From Paenibacillus taichungensis (GTDB lineage: Bacteria > Bacillota > Bacilli > Paenibacillales > Paenibacillaceae): DNA of 64,000 nucleotides. Positions 46,047 to 54,597 of this stretch are shown here, piece by piece. The stretch covers positions 124,001 through 188,000 of the forward strand of contig NZ_JABMCC010000104.1 of the NCBI RefSeq assembly GCF_013359905.1. The letters run 5' to 3'. The position numbers and the translations under genes were made by a program. The stretch's first letter is position 1, and each line of letters begins with the position of its first letter. A model generated the notes under the pieces. It worked only from the letters and a program-made list of their open reading frames with translations, made no database searches and was not told the origin of the DNA.

Positions 46047-49000
46047 TTACTTCAGCCTTCTGCGAATGTCATTCAGTTTCGATGACATCGTTCTGTAGAA
46101 CTGGTAGATATCTTCCCCGTTCGCCAGTTCCACTCGCTCGTATTCCAGACGATCACGGGACTCCATGAACAATGCAGCCAGATCATCCAATTTCGTAAGC
46201 AATGGCGTGATATCTTCGGAAGCGGTCAGGTCGTTATCGCGGCGGGACGCTTTGCGCAGCAATGTGCTGCGATCCTTCTCTGCCAATCCACGGAAGTTGC
46301 CAAACACTTCATATTCGGCAAAGTTGCGGCTCTTCATCAGGTTCGCAAACGGCTCCCACGCGTCTTCTTCCGGATCACGATCATAGACGTATAGCGCGCC
46401 TTTCTTCACGATGGTATCGGTGTATAGTGCTTCGATGAAGCGGTCATACCACTGCTCCTCGTCCTGATGCTGGGCGAGAATGCCTTCCAGCTCGGCGACT
46501 TTGGCCGAGATGGCGTTCATCTTCGCCAGTTCTTCACGTACCCGCGCGATCAGCTGCGGGGAACGCACAAGGTTTTCTTTGGCCATATCTTCATTAATAC
46601 TTCCGAAAATGTCCTTCACCGACACCCGTGGCAATCCTTCGGATTGCAAGCGTTTCAATTCCATGACTGCCCGCTTCACTTCACCCAGGTTCGGGGTGGT
46701 GGACGTCAGGCGCATGTCGTAGGCACCCAGCTTCGCAGACAGGTCAAACGGTTCTGTTGTCACAATTGCATAGCGGTTGCTTGTATTCTCATCAATGGAT
46801 TTGGCTGTCACAATGTTGTATCCAAGCGCCTGCTCGAATTCGGTACGTACACGGGCATTGTACTGCTTCACCCGGGCGTTCTCGTACACATCTCCCCATG
46901 ACTTTTCTGGAATTGGCGACGGCAGATAGGTCCAGTTATTCTTTTCGGTTTGCACCAGATGGCGTCCGATACCTTCTTTGTCCAAAATGGTACGTTCATA
47001 ACTTTCCTCATATACTTTGAGTGGTGTGTACACAAACAATGGTACCCCGTTGCGAGTGTTCAGCCAGAAGATCCGGTTGCGCACTTCACTTTCCTTAACG
47101 GTAAAATGAGATTTGCCCACCGCATTATTCTGATAATTGCGAATCCCTCTCAGAATGCCCGGCGCCTGTGCCGGCACCGATACGAATCCCCAGGATGGGA
47201 AATGCAGACTGCCTGTGCTGTTGCTCAGATTGAACACCGGAACTGCCTCATCATCCAGTTTGCCTGCAATGAAGCGTTCCACGAATTTCTCTACCGACTC
47301 GTCCTGTCCATATTTGATAACCAGGAAGTCCTCCATCGAGCGGGTAATCAGATCTCCGAACTTCTCAGTCAGGAAATCAGAGATGGAGCTGACGATATCG
47401 ATCTCGTTTTCTTTCACCCACTGGCTGGAGTTCTCCAGCAATTCACGCGAGAAATCACGGATCAGATCATCCGTATCGCGCTTGTCCAGCAGTCCATCCA
47501 CCACACTGACGATATCCGGCACACTTACAACGTTCCAGTAATACGTTTTGTTGCCTTTGTGATCGGACTGTTCTTCGCCGCGTGTCAGGATATCCCCGTT
47601 TTTGGAGAAGATCGAGCTAAGTGCGTTCAGCGTTTCAGTAAATACGTTATAAATGCGGCTGTTCTCCTGGTTCAGCAATTCGTACAGGTCCTCGTAGAAT
47701 TCGATCATCTGATCATTGCGTTCCACATCGGCGTGCAGCCAGTACTCATGAATTTTTGCTTCAATATAAGCATTCTTCTTCTTCTCTTTGGAGACAAACG
47801 CACTCTTCGCATCGCCCAGCTTCTCTTCGGACTGCTCCTGAGCGGCCTCAATGTCACGCGGAATGCGGAAGGCATTCTCACGCAAGGTTTCAATGTATGA
47901 CTGAATCATCTTCAGCACACAGAAGCCTTTTTCCGTGTAGATCAGACGGGAGACATAGAACGGACCCTGTTCGGGATGCAAAAACATACGCCGGATCTGT
48001 TCGGTGAACTGACCCGCAATTTCTCCCGGCAGTTGCTTCTTCGCCTTGATATATTCTTCACGGGCACGAGCCAGGAAGTTCTGCTCCAGTTCAGTGTCCA
48101 TGTTCACGACCTGTGATTTCACCACATTGCCATAGGACAGACGCTCACTGTTCTGATAACCTGGCAGCGGCTCCGGCACACGGGCTTCAAAGGACTTGAC
48201 CACACTTTCGAGATCAATGCCGAGCTTGCGGGCAAATTTCTCGGTATCCTCCTGGTTTGGCGCTTTGGAGAACATGGTGTTCATTTTGTCGAACATGCGG
48301 TAAGCCAGATAAGTCGTCATTTCTTCAATCGGTAGTACCGCTGAGGATGCACCGATAATGTTGTAATCATAGTTGGCCGGATAGGCTTTGTTCATCTGTG
48401 CAATGTTCGTGCGAATGTTGCTAATATAATCGTGGATGGCAAACTCCTCGCCGGATTGCTTTTCCTCACTCGCCATAAAGTTGGTGATGTTCTCGGCGGT
48501 GACGTTCATGCAGTAATCATAGGCGTTCTCCAGCAGTTTGCCTTCCGTGTTGGTTGCGGAAATCAGATGACACAAGTTGAACGGTGGCAACGGTGAATTC
48601 ACCGTCAGAATGTTGCCGTATTTCTGAGAGAAACGCTCCCCCCGGCTATCCACGTTCATCCAATAATCCAGTTCCTTGAGCGCAGCGTATCCATTCTTGC
48701 GGATGTACTCACGAGTGTGCTCACTCAAGCTTTTGTTGGACAGGTTCACGTCTGGGGTGAACAGATATCCAAGCGTGTTCACGCGGTCAATCCCGGCAGA
48801 GCCGTGATCGCGTTCGATAATCCCGCGCACAATATAGGAAATATCGAGGAAGCAACCACTGCCCGTACCGCCGGAAAGACCTGTCAGCAGGAACACCATC
48901 AGTTTCTTGTTGGTGCCTACAGATAATGTTTTGATCTTTTTGTCGATCGCCTGCACGACCTGGTTAATCTTCGTGAAAAGCAGCAGTCGTCCAGCCTGGC

Positions 49001-49436
49001 GCACCCCTGCGGCGCCGTTCATGCCATCGGTGATGCTCAGCTCCGGAGACAGCCAGTCCGTAATATACGGCTCCAATACGCTGCGGTTCTGAAGCAATCC
49101 ACCAATCTCGGCATTGGACAGAAGTACGAATTCATTAATTGGATCGAGTCCGATGCCTTTATACTTTTTGGCGCGATCCTGTTCGTTCGTTTCAAAAGCA
49201 AGAAACTCCACGTTGGACGGTTTGTCCATTTTCTTCTTGGATACCGGGTCCTGTGGCAACTTGAAACGTCGGTTAATCTGGTATTTAAGACGCAAAAGCG
49301 CATCAATACCTGTTCCTCCAAGACCGATAATCAGAATCGGGTTATCAATCGTATCGACTCTGATCTTCTCACTGACAATACCTCCGCCAAGCGATACATC
49401 CAGTTGCTGAATATGTTCTCTAACAATCGGTTTCAT
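46047..49436 (-). CDS. Tubulin-like GTPase (Tubulin_2 family)
   Basis: Very large protein of 1129 residues with an N-terminal tubulin/FtsZ-type GTPase domain. Visible are the first nucleotide loop GLGGTG (38-43) and the signature loop SGGTGSG (188-194) in MVFLLTGLSGGTGSGCFLD. Tubulin-type helices and LPPFNLCHLISATNTEGK follow. About 800 further residues are mainly helical with heptad patterns (AKKQLPGEIAGQFTEQI, LVRSPQLIARVREELAKM), much longer than FtsZ (~400 residues). AAAGGAGG lies seven bases before the ATG. It starts 18 bases after the VWA lipoprotein-like gene and directly precedes the divergent paralog. Filament formation is plausible from the family but not shown. Confidence 0.88.
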   Translation of the reverse strand: MKPIVREHIQQLDVSLGGGIVSEKIRVDTIDNPILIIGLGGTGIDALLRLKYQINRRFKLPQDPVSKKKMDKPSNVEFLAFETNEQDRAKKYKGIGLDPINEFVLLSNAEIGGLLQNRSVLEPYITDWLSPELSITDGMNGAAGVRQAGRLLLFTKINQVVQAIDKKIKTLSVGTNKKLMVFLLTGLSGGTGSGCFLDISYIVRGIIERDHGSAGIDRVNTLGYLFTPDVNLSNKSLSEHTREYIRKNGYAALKELDYWMNVDSRGERFSQKYGNILTVNSPLPPFNLCHLISATNTEGKLLENAYDYCMNVTAENITNFMASEEKQSGEEFAIHDYISNIRTNIAQMNKAYPANYDYNIIGASSAVLPIEEMTTYLAYRMFDKMNTMFSKAPNQEDTEKFARKLGIDLESVVKSFEARVPEPLPGYQNSERLSYGNVVKSQVVNMDTELEQNFLARAREEYIKAKKQLPGEIAGQFTEQIRRMFLHPEQGPFYVSRLIYTEKGFCVLKMIQSYIETLRENAFRIPRDIEAAQEQSEEKLGDAKSAFVSKEKKKNAYIEAKIHEYWLHADVERNDQMIEFYEDLYELLNQENSRIYNVFTETLNALSSIFSKNGDILTRGEEQSDHKGNKTYYWNVVSVPDIVSVVDGLLDKRDTDDLIRDFSRELLENSSQWVKENEIDIVSSISDFLTEKFGDLITRSMEDFLVIKYGQDESVEKFVERFIAGKLDDEAVPVFNLSNSTGSLHFPSWGFVSVPAQAPGILRGIRNYQNNAVGKSHFTVKESEVRNRIFWLNTRNGVPLFVYTPLKVYEESYERTILDKEGIGRHLVQTEKNNWTYLPSPIPEKSWGDVYENARVKQYNARVRTEFEQALGYNIVTAKSIDENTSNRYAIVTTEPFDLSAKLGAYDMRLTSTTPNLGEVKRAVMELKRLQSEGLPRVSVKDIFGSINEDMAKENLVRSPQLIARVREELAKMNAISAKVAELEGILAQHQDEEQWYDRFIEALYTDTIVKKGALYVYDRDPEEDAWEPFANLMKSRNFAEYEVFGNFRGLAEKDRSTLLRKASRRDNDLTASEDITPLLTKLDDLAALFMESRDRLEYERVELANGEDIYQFYRTMSSKLNDIRRRLK

Positions 49437-49454
49437 TCGTTGTCCTCCTTTGGA

Positions 49455-51248
49455 TTACACCAAATACTCGATCAAAATCGTTTTGTCCGCCTGTTGCAGC
49501 GGGATGCTCAGTCGGTCACCGTTCTTCAGTTCAACGCCTGAGCTTGCATCAACAGCACGGCCGGATTTCTCCAGCGTTCCGCCTGCGGTGTTGCGGATTA
49601 TAATTCGATCCCCATTGCTGGGCGTAAATACATACTTCTCGGTTTCCTTCAATTCAGGGTCCAGCTGTAACAGCTGGTGCAGATGGAATCTGCCCCGGAA
49701 AGATGCCAACTTTTTATATTGCGGGTACGACTTGTCCCCGGTATTTTCATCGCGAATTTCGACAACCATCTGTCCGACAAATCCACGGTTTTTGCGTTTC
49801 AACCAGCCTAGCAGGAACCATACACCCACAGCTACCACGATCAAGGCGATCACGCCCAAAATAACAGGCATCCATGGAAACGGCTTGTCCTGATCGCCCG
49901 CAGGAGTCGTTGGCTGAGTTCCGCTACCGGCTGCTCCGCCCGCATTGATCGTAATTGGAGCACTTTCCCGGTAGAAGCTGTCTTCTTCTGCACGGATAAC
50001 AAGCTCGTAGTTATGGTTGTCCGGCACTTCGAACGTTCCGGCGAACCCGGAGCCCGTGTTTTCGAGCGGCTGCTCCGTGCTTTTGCCTGTATCCTGATCG
50101 TTTACGACCAATGTCGCCTTCATATCGGCATACAGATCATTATCCTGTAGAGGCTGTCCTCCATTCTCTAGCTTGGCGGTCAGATCCACTTTGTCGCCCT
50201 TCGTATAGGACTTGGTCTTAATTGGGTCCACAACGAGCTGGAGATCATAGTTGAACAACAGGTTGATATCGATGCTGTCTTTCGGAGCCCCTTTTACCCG
50301 AAGTTTCCAGTCGCCTTCCTGAGGCTTGAGCAGCTTCACCAAGGAATAACTCTTCGAAGTCGAGAGCTTGGCTGCGTCAGAGTTGAGATCTACGGCCTTG
50401 CCAGAAGGATCGGTCAATTCAATCTGGACTTGTTTTGAAGACATAATTGAGATGTTGGCTTCAAGTACACTGTCGTTCGGTACGTTCACGGTAACTTCCT
50501 GATAACTGCCGTTTCCTGTAATGGAGGGCAGCTTCACGACATTCAGTTTGGCATGATCAGCGAAAATCTCACTCAGAATCTGGGGTAGATCATCCGGTGT
50601 ATCTGTGATAAAAGACTTGCCTCCGGTCTGCTGAGCCAGATCTGCAAGTGCGTCCTTGTTCAGTTTGCCGTCTGCGTTCAGTCCAATCGTATAGACGGGA
50701 ATCCCCTGATCCTGTGCTTCCTTGACGGCTTTTGCCAGATCCGCATCGGATTGAGACTGGGTGCGACCTTTCGTTTTGTTAAAATCGTTGTTGCCGTCAG
50801 CCAGCAGCACGATCATTGGTGAGTGAGATGCGTCTGCCCCATGGTTCAGCACATTCACTGCTTCAGCCACTCCGACAGAGATATCGGTATATGGCCCTCG
50901 GCCGAGCTGATCAATAAAATCTTTCAGGCTGCTCTTGTCCGCATCGGACTGAATCTCCAGCAATGCCTTTTCCCGCTCCACCTGATCGGTGTAAGCGACA
51001 ATCCCTACCTTGTCCCCCTGGACCGGCAGCATATCAATAAACATTTTCATGGCTTCATTGCTGATCTTGTCACGGTCACTTGTATTCATTGAATTACTTA
51101 CATCGGCTACAAGTACCGCATCGATTCCGCTTGTCTGTGCCTGAGCCGCTGCAGCATGTGGCAGCAACGCTTGAGGTAGCAGCAGCGTTAGAAATGCCAG
51201 CAGAACCAGAGTTCCGCTGAGCCAGCGTATTTTGCTTGTCCGCAGCAT
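49455..51248 (-). CDS. Extracytoplasmic VWA protein with single membrane anchor
   Basis: Protein of 597 residues. Signal peptide MLRTSKIRWLSGTLVLLAFL with likely cleavage after AAAAQA (~37). A von Willebrand A domain has the metal site D49-V-S51-N-S53, the Thr in GPYTDIS and LLADGNND. Two Ig-like beta domains (260-360, 365-450) come next, then a proline-threonine linker and a membrane helix at ~461-483 (VILGVIALIVVAVGVWFLL). The cytoplasmic tail of 114 residues (GFVGQMVVEIRDENTGD ... LKNGDRLSIPL) has an FHA/YscD-like strand pattern. ATG at 51248 has GAAGGAG eight bases upstream. It is the first gene of the operon and could link an outside ligand or cell-wall state to the tubulin GTPase. Confidence 0.88.
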   Translation of the reverse strand: MLRTSKIRWLSGTLVLLAFLTLLLPQALLPHAAAAQAQTSGIDAVLVADVSNSMNTSDRDKISNEAMKMFIDMLPVQGDKVGIVAYTDQVEREKALLEIQSDADKSSLKDFIDQLGRGPYTDISVGVAEAVNVLNHGADASHSPMIVLLADGNNDFNKTKGRTQSQSDADLAKAVKEAQDQGIPVYTIGLNADGKLNKDALADLAQQTGGKSFITDTPDDLPQILSEIFADHAKLNVVKLPSITGNGSYQEVTVNVPNDSVLEANISIMSSKQVQIELTDPSGKAVDLNSDAAKLSTSKSYSLVKLLKPQEGDWKLRVKGAPKDSIDINLLFNYDLQLVVDPIKTKSYTKGDKVDLTAKLENGGQPLQDNDLYADMKATLVVNDQDTGKSTEQPLENTGSGFAGTFEVPDNHNYELVIRAEEDSFYRESAPITINAGGAAGSGTQPTTPAGDQDKPFPWMPVILGVIALIVVAVGVWFLLGWLKRKNRGFVGQMVVEIRDENTGDKSYPQYKKLASFRGRFHLHQLLQLDPELKETEKYVFTPSNGDRIIIRNTAGGTLEKSGRAVDASSGVELKNGDRLSIPLQQADKTILIEYLV

Positions 51249-51725
51249 TGGGTGTACTCCTTCACGTTTGAGATTAAAATGGGAATAGTTTATTATAGGC
51301 GTCAAGCCTTAAGGAAATCTTAACAGTCTACTAATAAATTCTGAAAAGCACCCCTATCTTCAGTTACAGTTTTGTAATGACTGACAAAAATCGACGAATT
51401 CACGTCATTAACTGGCATGAAAGTTCCAACTATGGAAATATGATATAGTTATTGCCAGCAAACTGCAATATAACGACGCTTGATCAGATTATCGTTTATA
51501 AGATGAATATAAGAATCACACGCTAACGGAGAGGGCAGAAAGAACCTGAAGAAGCGAAGCGGTCGCCTTTATCACCGGATTTCTCCCTTTAGCAAAAGGG
51601 AATCAAGGAAATCTGGGGATAACAGCGATCGGAAGGTTGTTCTGCCATCGAAGTGACTTGGGTGTGCAAACAATAGTTCATCTTATAATAAAGCAAAATG
51701 ATCAAGCCATAGAAAGGAACGGATT
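51249..51725. other. Divergent promoter region with folded element
   Basis: No gene in 477 bp. A minus-strand TATAAT (51292-51297) lies 43 bases before the VWA start; its -35 is weak. A plus-strand TATAAT at 51684-51689 lies in the right end of element B, 36 bases before the 47-residue gene. The part 51300-51490 is A+T-rich with no structure that I recognise. Confidence 0.55.
51496..51688 (+). repeat. Structured dispersed element, copy B (plus orientation)
   Basis: A 193-bp element with 12-bp inverted ends TTATAAGATGAA (51496-51507) and TTCATCTTATAA (51677-51688). Nested stems are visible: GGCAGAA (51534-51540) with TTCTGCC (51640-51646); TTATCACCGGATTTC (51569-51583) with GAAATCTGGGGATAA (51608-51622); CCCTTT with AAAGGG capped by AGCA. 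Two stems carry compensatory changes relative to copy A at 23981-24234 (GGCAGAA/TTCTGCC here, GACAGAA/TTCTGTC there; ATTTC/GAAAT here, ATTTT/AAAAT there). It lies immediately upstream of the 47-residue membrane-peptide gene. Confidence 0.78.
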
Positions 51726-51869
51726 ATGGTTACATACGGATGCCTCGCCATATTGTTTCTTTTTGTCATTATAAAGGTGATTGCGTTCCTGCTTCATCGG
51801 CGCAAACCCGTTTCCCGGGAAGATGCCGATCGAACCCTCTACACTATTCTGAATGGCGAGCGTGATTGA
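51726..51869 (+). CDS. Small membrane protein (47 residues)
   Basis: Open frame from ATG at 51726 to TGA at 51869, preceded by AAAGGA seven bases upstream. One membrane helix (LAILFLFVIIKVIAFLL) is followed by a basic then acidic cytoplasmic tail (HRRKPVSREDADRTLYTILN). Its stop codon lies two bases before the start of the zinc-ribbon membrane protein, so the two are translationally coupled. No family recognised. Function likely tied to the divergent tubulin/GTPase operon, by position only. Confidence 0.75.
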   Translation: MVTYGCLAILFLFVIIKVIAFLLHRRKPVSREDADRTLYTILNGERD

Positions 51870-51871
51870 GC

Positions 51872-52804
51872 ATGAGCACTAAACAAGTTGTATCCATCAG
51901 ACCTTTTATAAGAACAACGCATGCGTTTCAAAAGTTGCGTGTCTGCAAGCGGTGCGGCCAGTATACCTGCCTGTGGGAGGATCACTGTACTGCCTGTGGG
52001 CGCGGCACCCTTGCTACAGTGGAAGAACGCGCCTCTTCCCGCGTGAAACGCCGGATCGCACGCGACCTGTTCATCACAGTAATTCTTGGTGCGGTTGCTA
52101 CCTATTTTGGTGAAACCATAGACCAAACGATGGCGGCGGCCAGCGTCTCCCTGCTGCTTCTGGCTGGATTGATCTTCATGCAAAAGCGATCCTTCCAAGT
52201 CGAACAGCAGCGTGAACTTAAACGCATGCTGCGTCAGGATGAGGAAGCGATTCGCCAAGGCATTAACCGGAATTGGGCTCTTGTCGCAGAAGCGCGCAAG
52301 CAGGATGAAGCGCTCGCCTATGAAATGCTCAGGGAAATCGGTTCACTCGTCTATAACGACCGGATTCGTCTGCAGCAGGTTGCGCTGCTGCAATCCTTTG
52401 TACTGCGCAGTGATATGGATCTGCAGCTCAAACCTCTGCTGCTGCGCAGCTTCGAGCGGCTGCTCGCTGAATATATCGGTGAAATCGCACGGCTGAAGCC
52501 CGAATTGGTCCGTGAAGATGCGATCAGGTATATCGCCACGTACGAAGTGAATATTTTGCAGTTGCACAACGGGATTCAGATTCTGACAGCTGTAGCTGCC
52601 GCTGCTGTACGGAAAAGTAAATATATTGAGTTGTTCCCAAGTCTTATTACCCGCTACGCGCGCTTTATGCCCAAAGATCGGTTTATGCGGCTCTATCGAA
52701 CTCTGGAGCTGTATCCTGGTAAGGCACGCGGTGGTCTGGCGGAGTCGGTTGGTCGGGTCTATAACGAGAAATATCGGGATTCGTACGCAGATGTTCGTGT
52801 GTAG
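51872..52804 (+). CDS. Zinc-ribbon membrane protein of 310 residues
   Basis: Predicted membrane protein. An N-terminal zinc ribbon has Cys25-x2-Cys28 and Cys39-x2-Cys42 (VCKRCGQYTC ... CTACG). Two membrane helices follow at about 67-83 and 88-105 (LFITVILGAVATYF; SVSLLLLAGLIFM), and then a ~200-residue helical cytoplasmic domain with many Gln/Arg/Glu residues. No recognised catalytic motif. The ATG at 51872 has no strong ribosome site and probably relies on coupling with the 47-residue gene. The zinc ribbon is shared in type with the GTPase at 40032-41291. Its role is inferred from the divergent arrangement with that operon. Confidence 0.82.
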   Translation: MSTKQVVSIRPFIRTTHAFQKLRVCKRCGQYTCLWEDHCTACGRGTLATVEERASSRVKRRIARDLFITVILGAVATYFGETIDQTMAAASVSLLLLAGLIFMQKRSFQVEQQRELKRMLRQDEEAIRQGINRNWALVAEARKQDEALAYEMLREIGSLVYNDRIRLQQVALLQSFVLRSDMDLQLKPLLLRSFERLLAEYIGEIARLKPELVREDAIRYIATYEVNILQLHNGIQILTAVAAAAVRKSKYIELFPSLITRYARFMPKDRFMRLYRTLELYPGKARGGLAESVGRVYNEKYRDSYADVRV

Positions 52805-52946
52805 AACTGTAGTAAATGGTCTCGAAATGTAAATTAGTGCAAACTCAATCCCTGTTATATAGACGAACCAAAATTCATTTACCCCTGCATGCGTATTGGA
52901 TTCACGCGTGACATTGTATAGTTTTTATCATATAAGCTTCGACGAA

Positions 52947-52983
52947 AAAACACCCCATCCTTAGGTCTAGGATGAGGTGTTTT
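52947..52983. terminator. Intrinsic terminator, bidirectional
   Basis: AAAACACCCCATCC (52947-52960) pairs with GGATGAGGTGTTTT (52970-52983). It lies between the convergent zinc-ribbon and DEAD-box genes, T- and A-rich on both sides. Confidence 0.88.
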
Positions 52984-53040
52984 GATATTTGGAAAATATA
53001 TGGCGTCCTTCCAGACTACTTGCCATGGGTTTTATCGTTT

Positions 53041-54597
53041 TTACCGCCCGCGACGAGAATCGCGGCGGTCACTCTTGGCCGGCCCGCGCCCTGCGGAGTC
53101 CGGTCGGCGTGAACCTTCACTGCGCCCGGAGCTGCGCTTGTCGGCGCTACGGCCGCCCCAGCCGCTGCTGCGCTCATCGCCGCTGCGACCTGCACCACGT
53201 CCGCCTTGACCCGCTGCACCGCGACTGCTGTCGCTGCTGCGCGCGGAACCACGGCCTGCGCTGCGCTCGTCGCCACTGCGGCCGCCACTACGACCACCGC
53301 TGCGTCCACCTTCGCCGCCACGGGAACCACCACGACCACCACGTCCGCCTTCGCTGCGGCCGGTACGACCTGCGCCGCGACGGGCACTGCCTGTCCCAGC
53401 GGAGCGTCCGCCAGAACGTTCTTCATCACCCTGACTGTTGATGGAACGTCTATTGGCTCCAGTTGATGCTACCGGACCTTCACTTGTCCATTGGATACGG
53501 GACAGCTTCTGGTTGGTGCCTTCCTCAATACGAGCAAGCTCCGGTCTGTCGTGTTGTGTTGCAAATGTCACGGCAAGGCCCGTGCCGCCTGCACGACCCG
53601 TACGGCCGATCCGGTGGATATAGCTTTCCGCATCATGCGGCATATCGTAGTTAAATACATGCGTTACGCCTTCAACATCCAGTCCGCGTGCAGCAACATC
53701 CGTAGCAACGAGGATCTGCAATTTCGCGTCACGGAATGCTTTCATTACATTCTCACGCTTGGATTGGGACAGGTCCCCATGAAGTTCATCGCTCGCATAA
53801 CCTGCTTCACGCAAATCTTCATTCAGCTTGGAGGCACGGCGTTTGGTCCGACAGAAAACAATCGCCAGGTACGGGCGATACGTATCAATCATGCCGCGAA
53901 GTGCCTCAAGTTTGCCACGATCCGTGCACTCCAGCACCTGCTGGCGAATCTGATTGATCGGAATTACGGACTTGGAGGATACCTTCACATCTTCCGGGTC
54001 TTTCATATAGTTCTTCGCCAGGATGCGAATGCCTTTTGGCATCGTTGCCGAGAACAGCATTGTCTGACGTTTATGTGGCAGTTCACGAAGAATGGTCTCC
54101 ACATCATCCAGGAAGCCCATGTGCAGCATTTGGTCGGCTTCATCCAACACCAGTTTTTTCACATTATCCAGCTTCAACGTGCCACGACGCAGATGGTCCA
54201 GGAGACGTCCCGGCGTACCAATCACGATCTGTGTACCGTTTTGCAGTTTGCGGAGCTGTTTGTCCACATCTTGTCCGCCGTATACTGCGAGAACATGTAG
54301 CTTATCGTCGTTTGCAGTCAGCTTCTTCGCTTCTTCCGTAATTTGCAGCGCCAGTTCCCGCGTAGGGGCAATAATCAGTGCTTGCGGCGAGCGGTCGGAT
54401 ACATTAATTTTCTGTATAATCGGCAGCAAAAAAGCCAGCGTTTTCCCTGTTCCCGTCTGCGCCTCAGCAATAATATCGCGCCCACCCAGCAATACCGGAA
54501 TCGAACGCTCCTGTACCGGAGTCGGCACGGCGATACCCTGATGTTTCAGGATCTCGCACCATTCCGGGCGAATGCCCAGTTGTTCAAAGTTTGCCAA
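53041..54597 (-). CDS. DEAD-box RNA helicase with RGG-rich tail
   Basis: ATP-dependent RNA helicase of 518 residues. Motifs: Q motif GIAVPTPVQERSIP, Walker A AQTGTGKT, PTRELALQ, TPGR, DEAD (VLDEADQM), SAT, and in the second RecA domain VFCRTKRR, ATDVAARGLDV and HRIGRTGR. The catalytic core ends near residue 375; the last ~140 residues are almost only Arg, Gly, Ser and Asp/Glu in RSGG/RGG repeats, an RNA-binding, disordered tail that is longer than in CshA. The start is TTG at 54597 with AGAGGTG about seven bases upstream. It probably acts in RNA degradation or ribosome assembly, as CshA and DeaD do. Confidence 0.93.
   Translation of the reverse strand: MANFEQLGIRPEWCEILKHQGIAVPTPVQERSIPVLLGGRDIIAEAQTGTGKTLAFLLPIIQKINVSDRSPQALIIAPTRELALQITEEAKKLTANDDKLHVLAVYGGQDVDKQLRKLQNGTQIVIGTPGRLLDHLRRGTLKLDNVKKLVLDEADQMLHMGFLDDVETILRELPHKRQTMLFSATMPKGIRILAKNYMKDPEDVKVSSKSVIPINQIRQQVLECTDRGKLEALRGMIDTYRPYLAIVFCRTKRRASKLNEDLREAGYASDELHGDLSQSKRENVMKAFRDAKLQILVATDVAARGLDVEGVTHVFNYDMPHDAESYIHRIGRTGRAGGTGLAVTFATQHDRPELARIEEGTNQKLSRIQWTSEGPVASTGANRRSINSQGDEERSGGRSAGTGSARRGAGRTGRSEGGRGGRGGSRGGEGGRSGGRSGGRSGDERSAGRGSARSSDSSRGAAGQGGRGAGRSGDERSSGWGGRSADKRSSGRSEGSRRPDSAGRGPAKSDRRDSRRGR

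Noticed and set aside
53016..53466. Long Ala/Val- and Thr/Ala-rich open frames opposite the helicase tail
   Set aside because: They mirror the biased RGG codons of the real gene and have no ribosome site.
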